Below, piece after piece: positions 45,922 through 56,750 of a stretch of 64,000 bases of DNA. The position numbers were made by a program, and so were the translations under genes. The stretch lies in contig NC_007575.1 of assembly GCF_000012965.1 (NCBI RefSeq), positions 496,001 to 560,000 on the forward strand, read 5' to 3'. A model generated the notes under the pieces. That model saw nothing but the letters and a program-made list of their open reading frames with translations. It did no database searches and had not been told where the DNA came from. Position 1 is the stretch's first letter, and each line of letters starts with the position of its first letter. This DNA is from Sulfurimonas denitrificans DSM 1251 (GTDB lineage: Bacteria; Campylobacterota; Campylobacteria; Campylobacterales; Sulfurimonadaceae).

Positions 45922-47001
45922 ATGGATAATCTAACAAACGATAACGAATACAAAAACTTTATAGTAGATGTCGCTACAAAAATCAAACAAACTCAAGTAA
46001 AACTTGCAGTTAGTGTAAATAGTGGGTTGCTTCATTTTTATTTTGAACTTGGTGGTATGATTAGCCAAAAGCAACAAAAAGCAAAATGGGGAGCTAAGTT
46101 TATTGAAACTATGGCAAAAGATATCAAAAAAGAGTTTCCTGAACTGAAAGGCTTTTCAAGAACCAATCTTTTTAGTATGAAAAAATTCTATGAATTTTAC
46201 TCCATTGATTTAGTCCAACTCAGAGTTGGACTAATTGAAAATCCTCAAAATCAATTGGAAGATATCCTTTTTTCTATACCATGGCGACACCATATTGAGA
46301 TACTCAATAAAGTTGATTCTATAGGTGAAGCTGTGTATTATATTGATCAGACCTTGCAAAACAACTGGAGCAAAGATACTTTAGCAATAAATTTAAAATC
46401 AAAACTTTTTCAAAGAGATAGTAAAGGGGTCAATAATTTTTCAAATACCTTACCAAAACCACTATCAGACCTTGCAGTCCAAACGATAAAAGACCCTTAT
46501 GTGTTTGATTTTTTTAGTTTTGATAAGCCTTTTATAGAAAGAGATATAGAAAATAAGCTTATAGACAATATCACAAAATTTTTACTAGAGCTAGGTCGTG
46601 GTTTTGCATTTGTAGGGAAGCAGTACCACTTAGAAATCGCAGGGTTTGATAGATATATTGACCTTCTTTTTTATCATATCGACCTTAAGTGCTATGTGGT
46701 GATTGAGTTGAAAAACAAAAAGTTTATCCCTGAATATGCTGGAAAATTGAATTATTATATTTCAGCTGTTGATACTATGCTTAAAAAAGAAAATGACAAT
46801 CCAACAATCGGGATTCTTCTTTGCCGTGACAAAAATAATATAGAAGCAGAATTTGCCCTAAGGGATATAAATAAACCTATGGGTGTAAGTGAATTTGAGC
46901 TTAAACTTACAGAGATACTACCTGAAAATTTACGAAGCTCTCTTCCTACTATTGAAGAGTTTGAAGCTGGATTTGGAGATATTTTAGGGGATGATGAGTG
47001 A
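45922..47001 (+). CDS. DUF1016/YhcG-type PD-(D/E)xK nuclease
   Basis: A 359-residue protein of the YhcG/DUF1016 family. The N-terminal DUF1016_N domain (1-150) contains GFSRTNLFSMKKFYEFY, and the C-terminal nuclease domain holds DRYIDLLFYH and VVIELKNKKF (D and E-x-K) near residues 245-270. Such proteins commonly ride in restriction islands and are thought to be nucleases. AGAGGAG precedes ATG 45922. It follows the specificity gene by 12 bases and is likely cotranscribed. Confidence 0.88.
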   Translation: MDNLTNDNEYKNFIVDVATKIKQTQVKLAVSVNSGLLHFYFELGGMISQKQQKAKWGAKFIETMAKDIKKEFPELKGFSRTNLFSMKKFYEFYSIDLVQLRVGLIENPQNQLEDILFSIPWRHHIEILNKVDSIGEAVYYIDQTLQNNWSKDTLAINLKSKLFQRDSKGVNNFSNTLPKPLSDLAVQTIKDPYVFDFFSFDKPFIERDIENKLIDNITKFLLELGRGFAFVGKQYHLEIAGFDRYIDLLFYHIDLKCYVVIELKNKKFIPEYAGKLNYYISAVDTMLKKENDNPTIGILLCRDKNNIEAEFALRDINKPMGVSEFELKLTEILPENLRSSLPTIEEFEAGFGDILGDDE

Positions 47002-47128
47002 GTCAAATGATTATCTATCGCCAATTCTAAAAATAAAAGCAAAAGATGAGCAAAGATTGGCGAGTTTTAGAGAGCTTGAAGAGGATATTCAGAAGCTAAA
47101 GAGCCTTGAAAAACTCCGCAGCTTCTAG
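46994..47128 (+). CDS. possible 44-codon ORF at the island end
   Basis: An ORF of 44 codons starts inside the end of the nuclease gene (overlap) and runs into the 3' end of the convergent gene. The product is charged and helical (ELEEDIQKLKSLEKLRSF), possibly the N-terminus of a lost larger gene. No family; coding status is uncertain. Confidence 0.3.
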   Translation: MSESNDYLSPILKIKAKDEQRLASFRELEEDIQKLKSLEKLRSF

Positions 47129-47716
47129 CTCATCATCATTTAAATTTTCTAGTGCAAAATCTTCATCTTCTGATAACAATCTTTTTATCTCTTTTTGACA
47201 ATACTCAAACATCATATCTTTTGCACTCTCTAAGTTTACTACAAAACCTAAACCGCTAAATTGATAAGGCTCAACTTGCTCTATACAGATAAGTGTTCCA
47301 TCACATGTACTCTCTAACATATCCACAATAGCTCTGTAAGAGATGTTAAACTCAGTAGCATGCCAGCCAATATCTTCCATCTCTTTTGAGCCAAACTCAT
47401 CTACACCATCGGCTGTTGTGTCATCATAAGTTGCTCTTAGTTTGTTAAAACCTATAATCTCTTGCCAATTTGAAAAAGCTTTTATAAGAACTCTGTTAGC
47501 ATCGACTACTATCTGATAATTTTTTCCAAGACTATTTTCTAATGTAGCTTCTTTATCTGCTACTCCACTGTAAATAAGTATGTCATCAGTTGTAAAAGGC
47601 TCATGGCATATAGCTCCATCAATCCTTATGCCAAAGTGTTCTTGAGAGCTTATAGCTTCTAAAAGTATGTTTTTATCAACAACAATAATTTCTTTAAAAA
47701 GATTGAATTTTTTCAT
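47096..47716 (-). CDS. conserved hypothetical protein
   Basis: A 206-residue soluble acidic protein that I do not recognise. It has no signal peptide or membrane helix, has a mixed alpha/beta look, and ends in an acidic helix (LNDDELEAAEFFKA). ATG 47716 is chosen over the frame opening at 47743. It is convergent with the restriction island and divergent from ilvC. Native chromosomal gene by context. Confidence 0.65.
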   Translation of the reverse strand: MKKFNLFKEIIVVDKNILLEAISSQEHFGIRIDGAICHEPFTTDDILIYSGVADKEATLENSLGKNYQIVVDANRVLIKAFSNWQEIIGFNKLRATYDDTTADGVDEFGSKEMEDIGWHATEFNISYRAIVDMLESTCDGTLICIEQVEPYQFSGLGFVVNLESAKDMMFEYCQKEIKRLLSEDEDFALENLNDDELEAAEFFKAL

Positions 47717-47814
47717 AAATATTCCTCTATTTTTAATGGGCATTATAGGAGTTTTTGCTTTATTTTAGTATAATGCCAAAAATTTTTTAAGCGTTTAAGC
47801 TTAATAAAAACTAA

Positions 47815-48846
<1,032 letters not shown>

Positions 48847-48849
48847 AAT

Positions 48850-48896
48850 AGCGACGCATTTTCTGCGTTGCTTCGCTCGTCACGTGCTTCAGCACG
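48850..48896. repeat. GC-rich palindromic intergenic element
   Basis: Two adjacent hairpins, AGCGACGCA/TGCGTTGCT (48850-48872, one G-T pair) and CGTGC/GCACG (48883-48896), lie in the gap between convergent ilvC and holA (48847-48989). The stretch is far richer in GC than its surroundings. It resembles a repeated intergenic palindrome; no other copy was found in the window. Confidence 0.5.
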
Positions 48897-48989
48897 CTTC
48901 CTTACTGTGCGCTTTGAAACTACATCACTCTTTTTGTTTTTTGAGCATCCAAATTTAAGTACAAAAAAATCAAAAATAATTAACAAGTT

Positions 48990-49952
48990 TTAAAGCAGCT
49001 GTTGAACTCTTATAAAAGTAGAGAGCAAAATAGCACTTTTATCTACATGTGAGCTTTTCATCTTTAGTTCACTCTCTAAGAGTAGCTCGTGAAGTTTATA
49101 GTATTGTCTAGGTTTGATTTTTATAGCTTGAGTTGCTTTTTCTTCAACTACATGAGGCGGAGGCTTGTATCCTAAGATTTCTATCGGGTTTGGTGCGCCA
49201 TTTACTCTTATGTAAATATTAAACATGTAGAGTTGTGTAAGGTAAGAAGTTAGGGCAGTTAAGAGGCGTATCTCATCTTCTCCATGCTCAAGAAGGCTCA
49301 TCAAATCACTCTTGAAATCTCTCTTGTTTAGAATCTTTTTTATAAAATCATCTATATTAATTTGAGCAAGTCCAAAAATAAGCGAATCAATATCTTTAGT
49401 TGTTATCGCTCTATCATAAACCCTAAGCTTTTCTATCTCATTACACGCAAGCGCAATATCTGAATTTTGTATATTTAAGAGATGGTTTATGGCTTGGGTG
49501 TCTATCTTTACATTTTTTTCATGCGCTATTTGAGCGACACTTGCTATAGCTTCGCTATGGCTTGGATGAAAAAATCTAACAGGCATAGTTTTTGTTTTTG
49601 AGAGTGGTTTTGCATAAGAGGTGTAGTCGCTTCCATAATATGCATAAACAAAGATGTTATCAGAGCCTTTTTCACACTGCTCTATTAAGATATCTAACTC
49701 TTTTTTTGGAATTTTTTTTTCACTTTTAATGATTAAAATATTTTGATCACCAAAGAGAGAAGCTTGAGATAGATGAGCCTTTGCAGAGTTGAAATTATAC
49801 TCATCATGATAAAACTTTAAAACAGATGCGCCTTCGTTGATGGAGAGAATATCTGTGTATCTATCTATAAGAAAAGTGCTCTCTCCAAAGAGTATGAAAC
49901 TAGTAGAGAGAGAGTTGTTTTTAATATGTTTATCTAGTTCGTTCTTATACAC
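48990..49952 (-). CDS. holA: DNA polymerase III delta subunit
   Basis: A 320-residue clamp-loader subunit that opens the sliding clamp. It follows the divergent campylobacterotal HolA pattern: STSFILFGESTFLIDRYTD at the start, SLFGDQNILIIKSEKKIPKK near residue 66, and IQNSDIALACNEIEKLRVY near residue 165. It lies two bases after the RNase R gene, cotranscribed. Identification rests on overall pattern. Confidence 0.8.
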   Translation of the reverse strand: MYKNELDKHIKNNSLSTSFILFGESTFLIDRYTDILSINEGASVLKFYHDEYNFNSAKAHLSQASLFGDQNILIIKSEKKIPKKELDILIEQCEKGSDNIFVYAYYGSDYTSYAKPLSKTKTMPVRFFHPSHSEAIASVAQIAHEKNVKIDTQAINHLLNIQNSDIALACNEIEKLRVYDRAITTKDIDSLIFGLAQINIDDFIKKILNKRDFKSDLMSLLEHGEDEIRLLTALTSYLTQLYMFNIYIRVNGAPNPIEILGYKPPPHVVEEKATQAIKIKPRQYYKLHELLLESELKMKSSHVDKSAILLSTFIRVQQLL

Positions 49953-49954
49953 AC

Positions 49955-51904
49955 TTAAATCTCTTTTTCTACTATTTCTGTAATAGAAGCATAGATTTTT
50001 GCTTTAGCGATATCTACTTTGTCTATTCTTACTTTCACATCATCAAAAAGAGCAGCGTCAAGATTATGTGTGATGTAAAATCTTGCACCAGAGATTGTGT
50101 CATGAAGCTCAGCTTTAAAGAATGGGTCAGTTGAAGTAACTCTTGCACTAAAGAGTTCATCAATATTTTCCGCCGCCCAACGAGCAAATTTTCTAGCCAT
50201 AAATTCAACCTCTATAGTTGAGGCTTCTCTCTCTTTTTCGCTAACACTCATACAGAGTGACTCTATATTTCTTAAAACATAAGAGCCTTCAGTTGTATCA
50301 TGATTACTGATAGCTTTTAGAAGTCTGTGAACGATTAGGTCTGAGTATCTTCTAATTGGTGAAGTAAAGTGTGTGTACTCATCAAATCCAAGCCCAAAGT
50401 GTCCAGCATTTATAGGTGCATATCTAGCTTGCATTTGTGACTGTATAATCAGTGTATCTACCTCGGAGACAAGATTCATCTCGGCGGCTTGTTTTTGTAT
50501 CTCTGTTATCGTTTCTTTTATAGATTTTTTGATATTTATAAACATGCCAATTCCAGCTAACTCTTGATAAAGATTTTGCAGTTTCATCTGATTTGGTGGC
50601 TCATGGATACGAAAAATACCTCTTGTAAATCTCTTTGCAGCCTCTTTGTTAGCAAGAAGCATACAATCCTCAATTAGCGCATGTGATGGAGTCTCTTCTG
50701 CATAAGAAGTACTTGATATATTTGAATTTTTATCAAGGAACATCTCAAGTTCATTTGAGCGGAAGTTATAACCTATTTTTAGTCTCTTAGCCTTGAGAGC
50801 ATCAGTAATAACTCTCAATTTATGGATATACTCAAAAATCTCAATTTCTGATGGATTTTGAGGCTCTAAGTTGCCTTCAAAAAGTTCATCAACCTCTTCA
50901 TAATTAAATCTTCTTTGTGAATGGATAATGGCTTCATAAACTTTTGAACTGCTTACTTCTAGTGTTTCTAAGTCAAGTTTCATCTCAAAAACATAGGCTA
51001 GTCTATCTACATGTGGCTGTAGTGAGCAGAGTGTTTCACTCAGCTCACGAGGAAGCATTGGGATAGAGCGATGAGGAAGATAGATGGAGAAACTTCTGTA
51101 AATTGCTTCATTGTCAATCGCCCCAAAAGGCTCTACATAGTAGCTTACGTCGGCGATTGCAACATAAAGAGTACTCTCTTTTTCATCATAATAAATTGCG
51201 TCGTCAAAATCTTTTGCAGTAACTGGGTCTATCGTGCAAAATGGAAGTTTTCTTAAATCAACTCTCAATGGATGCTTTGAAGCGTCAACCTCTGTAAATG
51301 AGGATGCAATTTCTAATACCTCAGGCTCAAAAGCATCATGTTTGTTGTAGTGTGCTAAAACAATCTTCTCATCAACTAATGGGTCTTTGATGTTTCCTAA
51401 TAGCTCCATAATAGTAAAATCTTGATTATTGATTTTAAAAACGTCGCCATCTTTATAGCTCTCTAACTCATCTTGAGTTATTTCTACGCCGATTGGAAAA
51501 TCTGTCTTTAAATCAACTAATGATTTTTTTGCATCTTTTGTAATGATATAAGCAACGCTATACGTCTGCGCACGACCGAGGACTTCAACTATCTTCGCAC
51601 TAGGAGAGCCTCTTTTGCCAAGGAGTCTTTGGGCTATTACAAGGTCACCCTCTTTTGCTTTTGAACTCTCTACATCATCAATAAAGAGATCACGAACATA
51701 CTCACCAATAACATGTAGATATGCAGTGCCGTTTTGGACTAGACCAAGAGTTCCAGCACGATACTTTGAGTTAAATTTGTAGAGAGTACCATCTTTTGTT
51801 ATGTACTCTTTTGCTAAAAAATCATTAACAAATTTAAGCTCATCAGCAGATATATCCTGTTCATCAAAGCCATGTGTGAGCTTAATAAGAAGAGATTTCA
51901 TCAT
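49955..51904 (-). CDS. rnr: RNase R family exoribonuclease (VacB/RNB)
   Basis: A 649-residue 3'-5' exoribonuclease. The RNB catalytic domain (about 215-530) has DPVTAKDFDDAIYYD with the metal-binding aspartates, and HFTSPIRRYSDLIVHRLL near the end. It is shorter than E. coli RNase R (about 810), with reduced cold-shock and S1 regions, as usual in Campylobacterota. The start could be the second ATG, 51901. It is in an operon with HDOD and holA genes. Confidence 0.9.
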   Translation of the reverse strand: MMKSLLIKLTHGFDEQDISADELKFVNDFLAKEYITKDGTLYKFNSKYRAGTLGLVQNGTAYLHVIGEYVRDLFIDDVESSKAKEGDLVIAQRLLGKRGSPSAKIVEVLGRAQTYSVAYIITKDAKKSLVDLKTDFPIGVEITQDELESYKDGDVFKINNQDFTIMELLGNIKDPLVDEKIVLAHYNKHDAFEPEVLEIASSFTEVDASKHPLRVDLRKLPFCTIDPVTAKDFDDAIYYDEKESTLYVAIADVSYYVEPFGAIDNEAIYRSFSIYLPHRSIPMLPRELSETLCSLQPHVDRLAYVFEMKLDLETLEVSSSKVYEAIIHSQRRFNYEEVDELFEGNLEPQNPSEIEIFEYIHKLRVITDALKAKRLKIGYNFRSNELEMFLDKNSNISSTSYAEETPSHALIEDCMLLANKEAAKRFTRGIFRIHEPPNQMKLQNLYQELAGIGMFINIKKSIKETITEIQKQAAEMNLVSEVDTLIIQSQMQARYAPINAGHFGLGFDEYTHFTSPIRRYSDLIVHRLLKAISNHDTTEGSYVLRNIESLCMSVSEKEREASTIEVEFMARKFARWAAENIDELFSARVTSTDPFFKAELHDTISGARFYITHNLDAALFDDVKVRIDKVDIAKAKIYASITEIVEKEI

Positions 51905-51908
51905 AAAG

Positions 51909-52706
51909 TCAGATATTCTCTAAAGCTTTTTCAAAACTTTCCATATCAAGATTATATTTGAGTATAAGCTCTTTAGCTGAAGCAATACTCTCTTCTGTGA
52001 TAGAACCATTAATCTGGACTGCTCTGCGAGCAACTTGTAAAATTTGTACTGCTTTTTTAATATCATCTTTTGCATTTTCTGGATTTAGGCAGTTTCGTAT
52101 CGTCTCAACCAATCCTGTTTCAAATCTCCAATGCTCAAAGATAGTAGCACTTACCTCTGGAGTGTCAACACCAGTAACTTCTCTCTCTGCTGCTTCAACA
52201 TCACCAAGAGAATTTAGTACTTCTTTAAATTTTTCTTGACTATTAGAAGATATGATTTGCTGTGCGATTAGAACTTTTCCTATCTCAACTAAAAAAGCAG
52301 CAGGAGAGAGAATACCTAAAAGTTTAGCCTCTTTTCTTAAGCACCATGAAGTAACAAGTGCATGTTGCTTTTTAGATAGAGCAGAGAACATGTCACCATC
52401 AATATTATATGGAGATAAATCAAGTACAAAACTCTTCTTGACAATACTAGCTAGTGCAAAACCTCTAACGGTGCCCATGCCAAAGAGACCAACTGCCTGA
52501 TTTATAGTGTTTATTTCACGACTAAAGCCATATAAAGGTGAGTTAGCGGCTTTTAATATATCTGCTGTTAAGAGGGGATCTTTTTCTAAAATTTTTACCA
52601 TATCATTAAAAGTACTATCTGGATCCTGATAAACAGCTTCTATCTGCATAGCAGACTCTGGGAGTGGCGGGAGTTGTTTTATTTTTTTTAGTATCTCATC
52701 AGTCAT
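51909..52706 (-). CDS. HDOD-domain protein
   Basis: A 265-residue signalling protein formed mostly of an HDOD domain (residues 5-200; LPPLPESAMQIEAVYQDP, DPLLTADILKAANSPLYGF and TINQAVGLFGMGTVRGFALA). HDOD proteins regulate motility, c-di-GMP and stress responses by unknown means. Histidine and aspartate residues of a true HD phosphohydrolase are absent, as expected. It sits four bases before the RNase R gene. Confidence 0.9.
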   Translation of the reverse strand: MTDEILKKIKQLPPLPESAMQIEAVYQDPDSTFNDMVKILEKDPLLTADILKAANSPLYGFSREINTINQAVGLFGMGTVRGFALASIVKKSFVLDLSPYNIDGDMFSALSKKQHALVTSWCLRKEAKLLGILSPAAFLVEIGKVLIAQQIISSNSQEKFKEVLNSLGDVEAAEREVTGVDTPEVSATIFEHWRFETGLVETIRNCLNPENAKDDIKKAVQILQVARRAVQINGSITEESIASAKELILKYNLDMESFEKALENI

Positions 52707-52832
52707 TTAATTCTCTCTTTGATAGCAAATTATAATTTGCAAAGATAATACTTATATGTTCATAAAAAAGCACTGAATATTTACAAATACTTGATACTAT
52801 TTTCTCTAAATATTTAAAAGAAGGAAAATAAT

Positions 52833-53159
52833 ATGCAAAAAGAAGCGATGCTTACCCAGCTTGGATATTCACCAAATGATGCGTTGTTAAAGCAATTAGA
52901 GAGAATTGAGACTAACACAACAGGGTATGAAAAAATTCAAAAACATATTATGGACTTAAACGACCATTTAAAAGTAGATGACTCTTACGTGGCTATGTCA
53001 AATTCAAATGATTACTTTAAGATAAAAATAGACTCTTCTTCGCCAGAAGCAATAGAACAAGCACATGAAAAAGTAAAACACTTTAGCCAAAAATATAAAG
53101 TAAAAGTAGATAAATTAGAGAATAAAAATACTTACTATATAGTTGGATTTGAGCATTAA
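52833..53159 (+). CDS. conserved small hypothetical protein
   Basis: A 108-residue soluble protein with no recognised domain. The N-terminus is helical (ALLKQLERIETNTTGYEKI) and the C-terminal half is alpha/beta. AAGGA precedes ATG 52833. The next gene starts within 11 bases, so the two may act together in transcription control, which is inference. Confidence 0.7.
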   Translation: MQKEAMLTQLGYSPNDALLKQLERIETNTTGYEKIQKHIMDLNDHLKVDDSYVAMSNSNDYFKIKIDSSSPEAIEQAHEKVKHFSQKYKVKVDKLENKNTYYIVGFEH

Positions 53160-53169
53160 TAATTTTAAA

Positions 53170-53694
53170 ATGCAAGAGCCAATGAGCATAGAGGGATATG
53201 ATGTCCTAATAGAAGAGTTTAAATTTTTGCTTGAAGTTGAAAAGCCGAAGACAGCGCAAGAAAAGCTTGTTGCTGCGGCACTAGGAGACAGAAGTGAAAA
53301 TGCAGATTATCAAGCAGCAAAAGAGAAGTTAAGACATATAGACAAGAGATTGTTTTATTTAAATGCAATGATACAAAAAGCCCATATAATAGACCCCTCA
53401 ACACTCTTACATACAAAAGTTAGTTTTGGAAGCAGTGTTCGGATCTTAGATTTAGAGAGTGATAAAGAGGAAGTCTATACAATCTGTGGAGTCTTAGAAT
53501 CAGAGCCAGAAAATGGTCTCATTAGCATACACTCTCCATTAGCACAAGTCATGCTTGGAAAGAGAGTTTCTGATGAGTTTAAAATCCAGCTTCCTCTTAT
53601 GAAAAAAGAGTATGAAATCTTAGAAATTTACTATAAAAATATCTTTTCTCTCAAGAAAAATGTTCGCAAAAAGTCCGATTTTGCTTTTCATTAA
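53170..53694 (+). CDS. GreA/GreB-family transcription elongation factor-like protein
   Basis: A 174-residue protein with the Gre coiled-coil block LGDRSENADYQAAKEKLRHI (near residue 45), which corresponds to the acidic hairpin tip that rescues backtracked RNA polymerase, and a degenerate FKBP-like C-terminal domain. ATG 53170 is chosen over a TTG 27 bases earlier inside the upstream gene. The DRSENADY sequence is GreB-like. The basic tail (LKKNVRKKSDF) is unusual. Confidence 0.82.
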   Translation: MQEPMSIEGYDVLIEEFKFLLEVEKPKTAQEKLVAAALGDRSENADYQAAKEKLRHIDKRLFYLNAMIQKAHIIDPSTLLHTKVSFGSSVRILDLESDKEEVYTICGVLESEPENGLISIHSPLAQVMLGKRVSDEFKIQLPLMKKEYEILEIYYKNIFSLKKNVRKKSDFAFH

Positions 53695-53765
53695 ATCTAT
53701 TTGCTAACTATTTTAAGATATAATCCCACTTTAAAAACCAAAAATTAAATTTTTAGGATTCCACA

Positions 53766-55979
53766 GTGAGCCAACAACTACAAGAGATTGAAAAAGTACT
53801 ATCTTCACACAAGCTTTCAGGCGATGATTATGCGCATATTAAACAGATTTTAGGTCGTGAGCCAAATCTTGTTGAAATCGGAATTTTTTCTGCAATGTGG
53901 AGTGAACACTGTAGTTATAAATCTTCAAAAGTCCACTTAAGCGGCTTCCCTACAAAAGCGCCATGGGTAATTCAAGGTCCAGGGGAAAATGCTGGTGTTA
54001 TAGATATTGGTGGCGGTTATGCTGCTGTTTTTAAGATGGAATCACACAATCACCCTAGCTTCATAGAGCCATATCAAGGTGCTGCAACTGGTGTTGGTGG
54101 AATTATGCGCGATGTCTTTACTATGGGTGCACGTCCTATTGCAAACTTAAATGCGCTTAGATTCGGAGATGTTTTAAAAGATAACAAAACTTCAGCACAT
54201 CAACGTTATCTGGTTCGTGGAGTAGTTGCTGGAATCGGTGGATATGGTAACTGTATGGGAGTTCCTACAATCGGTGGAGAGACAAGTTTTGATGAGTGTT
54301 ATAATGGAAATATCCTAGTAAATGCTTTTACTCTTGGACTTGCAAAAAGTGATGAGATATTTTACGGAAGAGCCGATGGAATAGGCAATCCTGTTATATA
54401 TGTTGGTGCTAAAACTGGACGTGATGGTTTAGGTGGAGCTGTTATGAGCAGTGACAGCTTTACTGAGGAGTCAAAATCTCTTCGTCCAACTGTTCAAGTT
54501 GGAGACCCATTTACTGAAAAACTTCTACTAGAAGCTTGTTTAGAGCTCTTTAAAACTGACCATGTCGTTGGTATTCAAGATATGGGTGCCGCTGGACTTA
54601 CTTCAAGTTCATTTGAAATGGCTGGACGTTCAGGCTCTGGAATGATTATGCATCTTGACCGAGTTCCTGCTCGTGAAGAGGGGATGACTCCTTATGACTT
54701 CATGCTTAGTGAATCTCAAGAGCGCATGCTTCTTTGTGCAAAAAAAGGTTCTGAAGCAGAAATTATCAAGATATTTGAAAAATGGGATCTTGATGCTGCA
54801 GTAATTGGTGAAGTTACTGCTACTGGAAATATGGAACTATTCTGGCATGGAGATAAAGTTGCAGAGGTTCCAGTTAATCCTGTAAGTGAAGAGGCACCAG
54901 TTCTAAACCGTCCAATGAGCAGACCTGCTTACTTGGATAAAATTGCTTCTGTAACAATAGATGATTTTGCAAGAGTTCCAAATCAAGAGGCATTCGAGAG
55001 ACTTACAAAATCTATGGAAGTTGTAGATAAATCTTGGATTTACACGCAATATGACTCAATGGTACAAACTAACACTATTAAAAAAGGCGGAATGCTCGAC
55101 GCTTCTGTTGTTCGTGTAAAAGAGAACGGAAAAGCTCTTGCAATGAGCGCTGATTGTAATGTTCGTTACTGCTATATAGACCCAAAAGGCGGCGCTGCAG
55201 CGGCTGTAATTGAGTCTGGAAGAAACGTTGCTATGAGTGGAGCTAGACCCCTTGCAATAACGGATTGTCTAAATTTTGGAAATCCTGAAAACCCTGAAGT
55301 TATGTGGCAGTTTGGACAGAGTTGTTTAGGTATAAAAGAGGCTTGTAGCGCTCTTACAACACCTGTAATTGGCGGAAATGTATCGTTATACAATGAGACA
55401 AATGGTGTATCTGTATTTCCAACTCCATCAATCGCAACAGTTGGTGTAAATGATGACCAAAACAAGGTTTTGATGTCAAGCTTTCAAGGCGAAGGAAATA
55501 CTCTTTATCTAGTAGGAGAATCAAATTCTGAATTTGGCGGCTCTTTATATATGAAAGAGATTTGTGGAGTTGTTGCTGGAGTGCTTCCCGAGATTGATTA
55601 TGAAAAAGAGCTTACTCTTTGGGATTTGGTAATTGAGGCAAACAAAAAAGGCATCTTAGAGTGCGCAAAAGATGCAAGCAGCGGCGGTGTTGCTATTGCG
55701 TTAGCTAAGATGGCTGCTGTGAGCGGGCTTGGATGTAGTGCTAGAATGCTCGTAAATGATGAGAGAGACATTTTTGCAGAGAGCATGAGCCGTGCAATTA
55801 TAGAAGTAAAGCAAGAAAACTCTGCTTCATTTGAATCAATGGCTGGAGTATTGCAGTGTCAAAAACTTGGAACAGTCGGCGGAGATATAGTAAAAATAAA
55901 CAATGTTTCAATGAGCATGAAAGAGCTTCAAGATAACTACTTTAACACATTCAAGAGAGTAATTGAGAGAGATATCTAA
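53766..55979 (+). CDS. purL: phosphoribosylformylglycinamidine synthase, large-type small-purL
   Basis: A 737-residue PurL that makes FGAM from FGAR, ATP and glutamine together with PurQ and PurS. Signatures are [14 protein letters not shown] near residue 42, [27 protein letters not shown], and [16 protein letters not shown] near residue 270. The start is GTG 53766. It overlaps the convergent MOSC gene by four bases. Confidence 0.96.
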   Translation: MSQQLQEIEKVLSSHKLSGDDYAHIKQILGREPNLVEIGIFSAMWSEHCSYKSSKVHLSGFPTKAPWVIQGPGENAGVIDIGGGYAAVFKMESHNHPSFIEPYQGAATGVGGIMRDVFTMGARPIANLNALRFGDVLKDNKTSAHQRYLVRGVVAGIGGYGNCMGVPTIGGETSFDECYNGNILVNAFTLGLAKSDEIFYGRADGIGNPVIYVGAKTGRDGLGGAVMSSDSFTEESKSLRPTVQVGDPFTEKLLLEACLELFKTDHVVGIQDMGAAGLTSSSFEMAGRSGSGMIMHLDRVPAREEGMTPYDFMLSESQERMLLCAKKGSEAEIIKIFEKWDLDAAVIGEVTATGNMELFWHGDKVAEVPVNPVSEEAPVLNRPMSRPAYLDKIASVTIDDFARVPNQEAFERLTKSMEVVDKSWIYTQYDSMVQTNTIKKGGMLDASVVRVKENGKALAMSADCNVRYCYIDPKGGAAAAVIESGRNVAMSGARPLAITDCLNFGNPENPEVMWQFGQSCLGIKEACSALTTPVIGGNVSLYNETNGVSVFPTPSIATVGVNDDQNKVLMSSFQGEGNTLYLVGESNSEFGGSLYMKEICGVVAGVLPEIDYEKELTLWDLVIEANKKGILECAKDASSGGVAIALAKMAAVSGLGCSARMLVNDERDIFAESMSRAIIEVKQENSASFESMAGVLQCQKLGTVGGDIVKINNVSMSMKELQDNYFNTFKRVIERDI

Positions 55980-56668
55980 TCTACTCTCATATACTCAAGC
56001 GCAAATTCTCCTAAAATTCTCTTCTCAATACTGCTTCTATAATTAGGAGCGATTGAGTCAATTGAGAGAATTTTTTCCAAAATATCTCTATGCTGTATAG
56101 GATTTGCAAATGCCATATTTGCGTCAAGTATTGATACTTGATTTTCATCTCTGCTCTGTAAAACTACTTCATCACCAGCAATTATCTCTCCCTCTTGAAG
56201 TACTCTATAGTACCATCCTGTTAGACCAGTTATATAAATCTCATTTGTAAATTTTTTGTTGTTCCATCTTTTAGCGATTTTATAGCAAGGCTTTCTTGCT
56301 TGAGAAACTTGCAAAAGAGTTGAGCCGATTTTATGAGTATCGCCCAGATACACGCTGCTCTCATGTAATCCAGAGATGGTAAGATTCTCAGCAAGTGCAC
56401 CAAAGGGAAGCTCATCTACATGTAAGAACTCTGCCCACTCTTTGTAGTTCTCATAGCTATTTGCAAAAACCGCTTTTTCCAAGCCGCCATGATGAACTTT
56501 ATCTGCTACTTCATCGCCAACTATGCCATATTTACTAACAAAAACAGTTGACTCAACTACCTCTTTAAATGAGGCACTCTCCCAATACTTTTGTAAAAAT
56601 TCACTACTCTCTTTATTGCCATAAGCATTTACTTTGCCTATTTGAATAGATACAACACTGCTTTTCAT
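55976..56668 (-). CDS. MOSC-domain protein (YiiM-like)
   Basis: A 230-residue MOSC protein, a family that handles sulfur on molybdenum cofactors or hydroxylaminopurine-type substrates. Core motifs are [20 protein letters not shown] near residue 50, [12 protein letters not shown] near residue 92, and [13 protein letters not shown] near residue 124, whose cysteine is the conserved sulfur-binding residue. A C-terminal helical extension follows, as in YiiM. It may support the molybdoenzyme upstream in the window; that is inference. Confidence 0.87.
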   Translation of the reverse strand: MKSSVVSIQIGKVNAYGNKESSEFLQKYWESASFKEVVESTVFVSKYGIVGDEVADKVHHGGLEKAVFANSYENYKEWAEFLHVDELPFGALAENLTISGLHESSVYLGDTHKIGSTLLQVSQARKPCYKIAKRWNNKKFTNEIYITGLTGWYYRVLQEGEIIAGDEVVLQSRDENQVSILDANMAFANPIQHRDILEKILSIDSIAPNYRSSIEKRILGEFALEYMRVD

Positions 56669-56750
56669 AGATACAACCTTCTCAAAAAAGATTATTGTAA
56701 CGAAAAAGCAGAAAAAAATTATTTCATATCAAGATAATTAAAAAATTATT

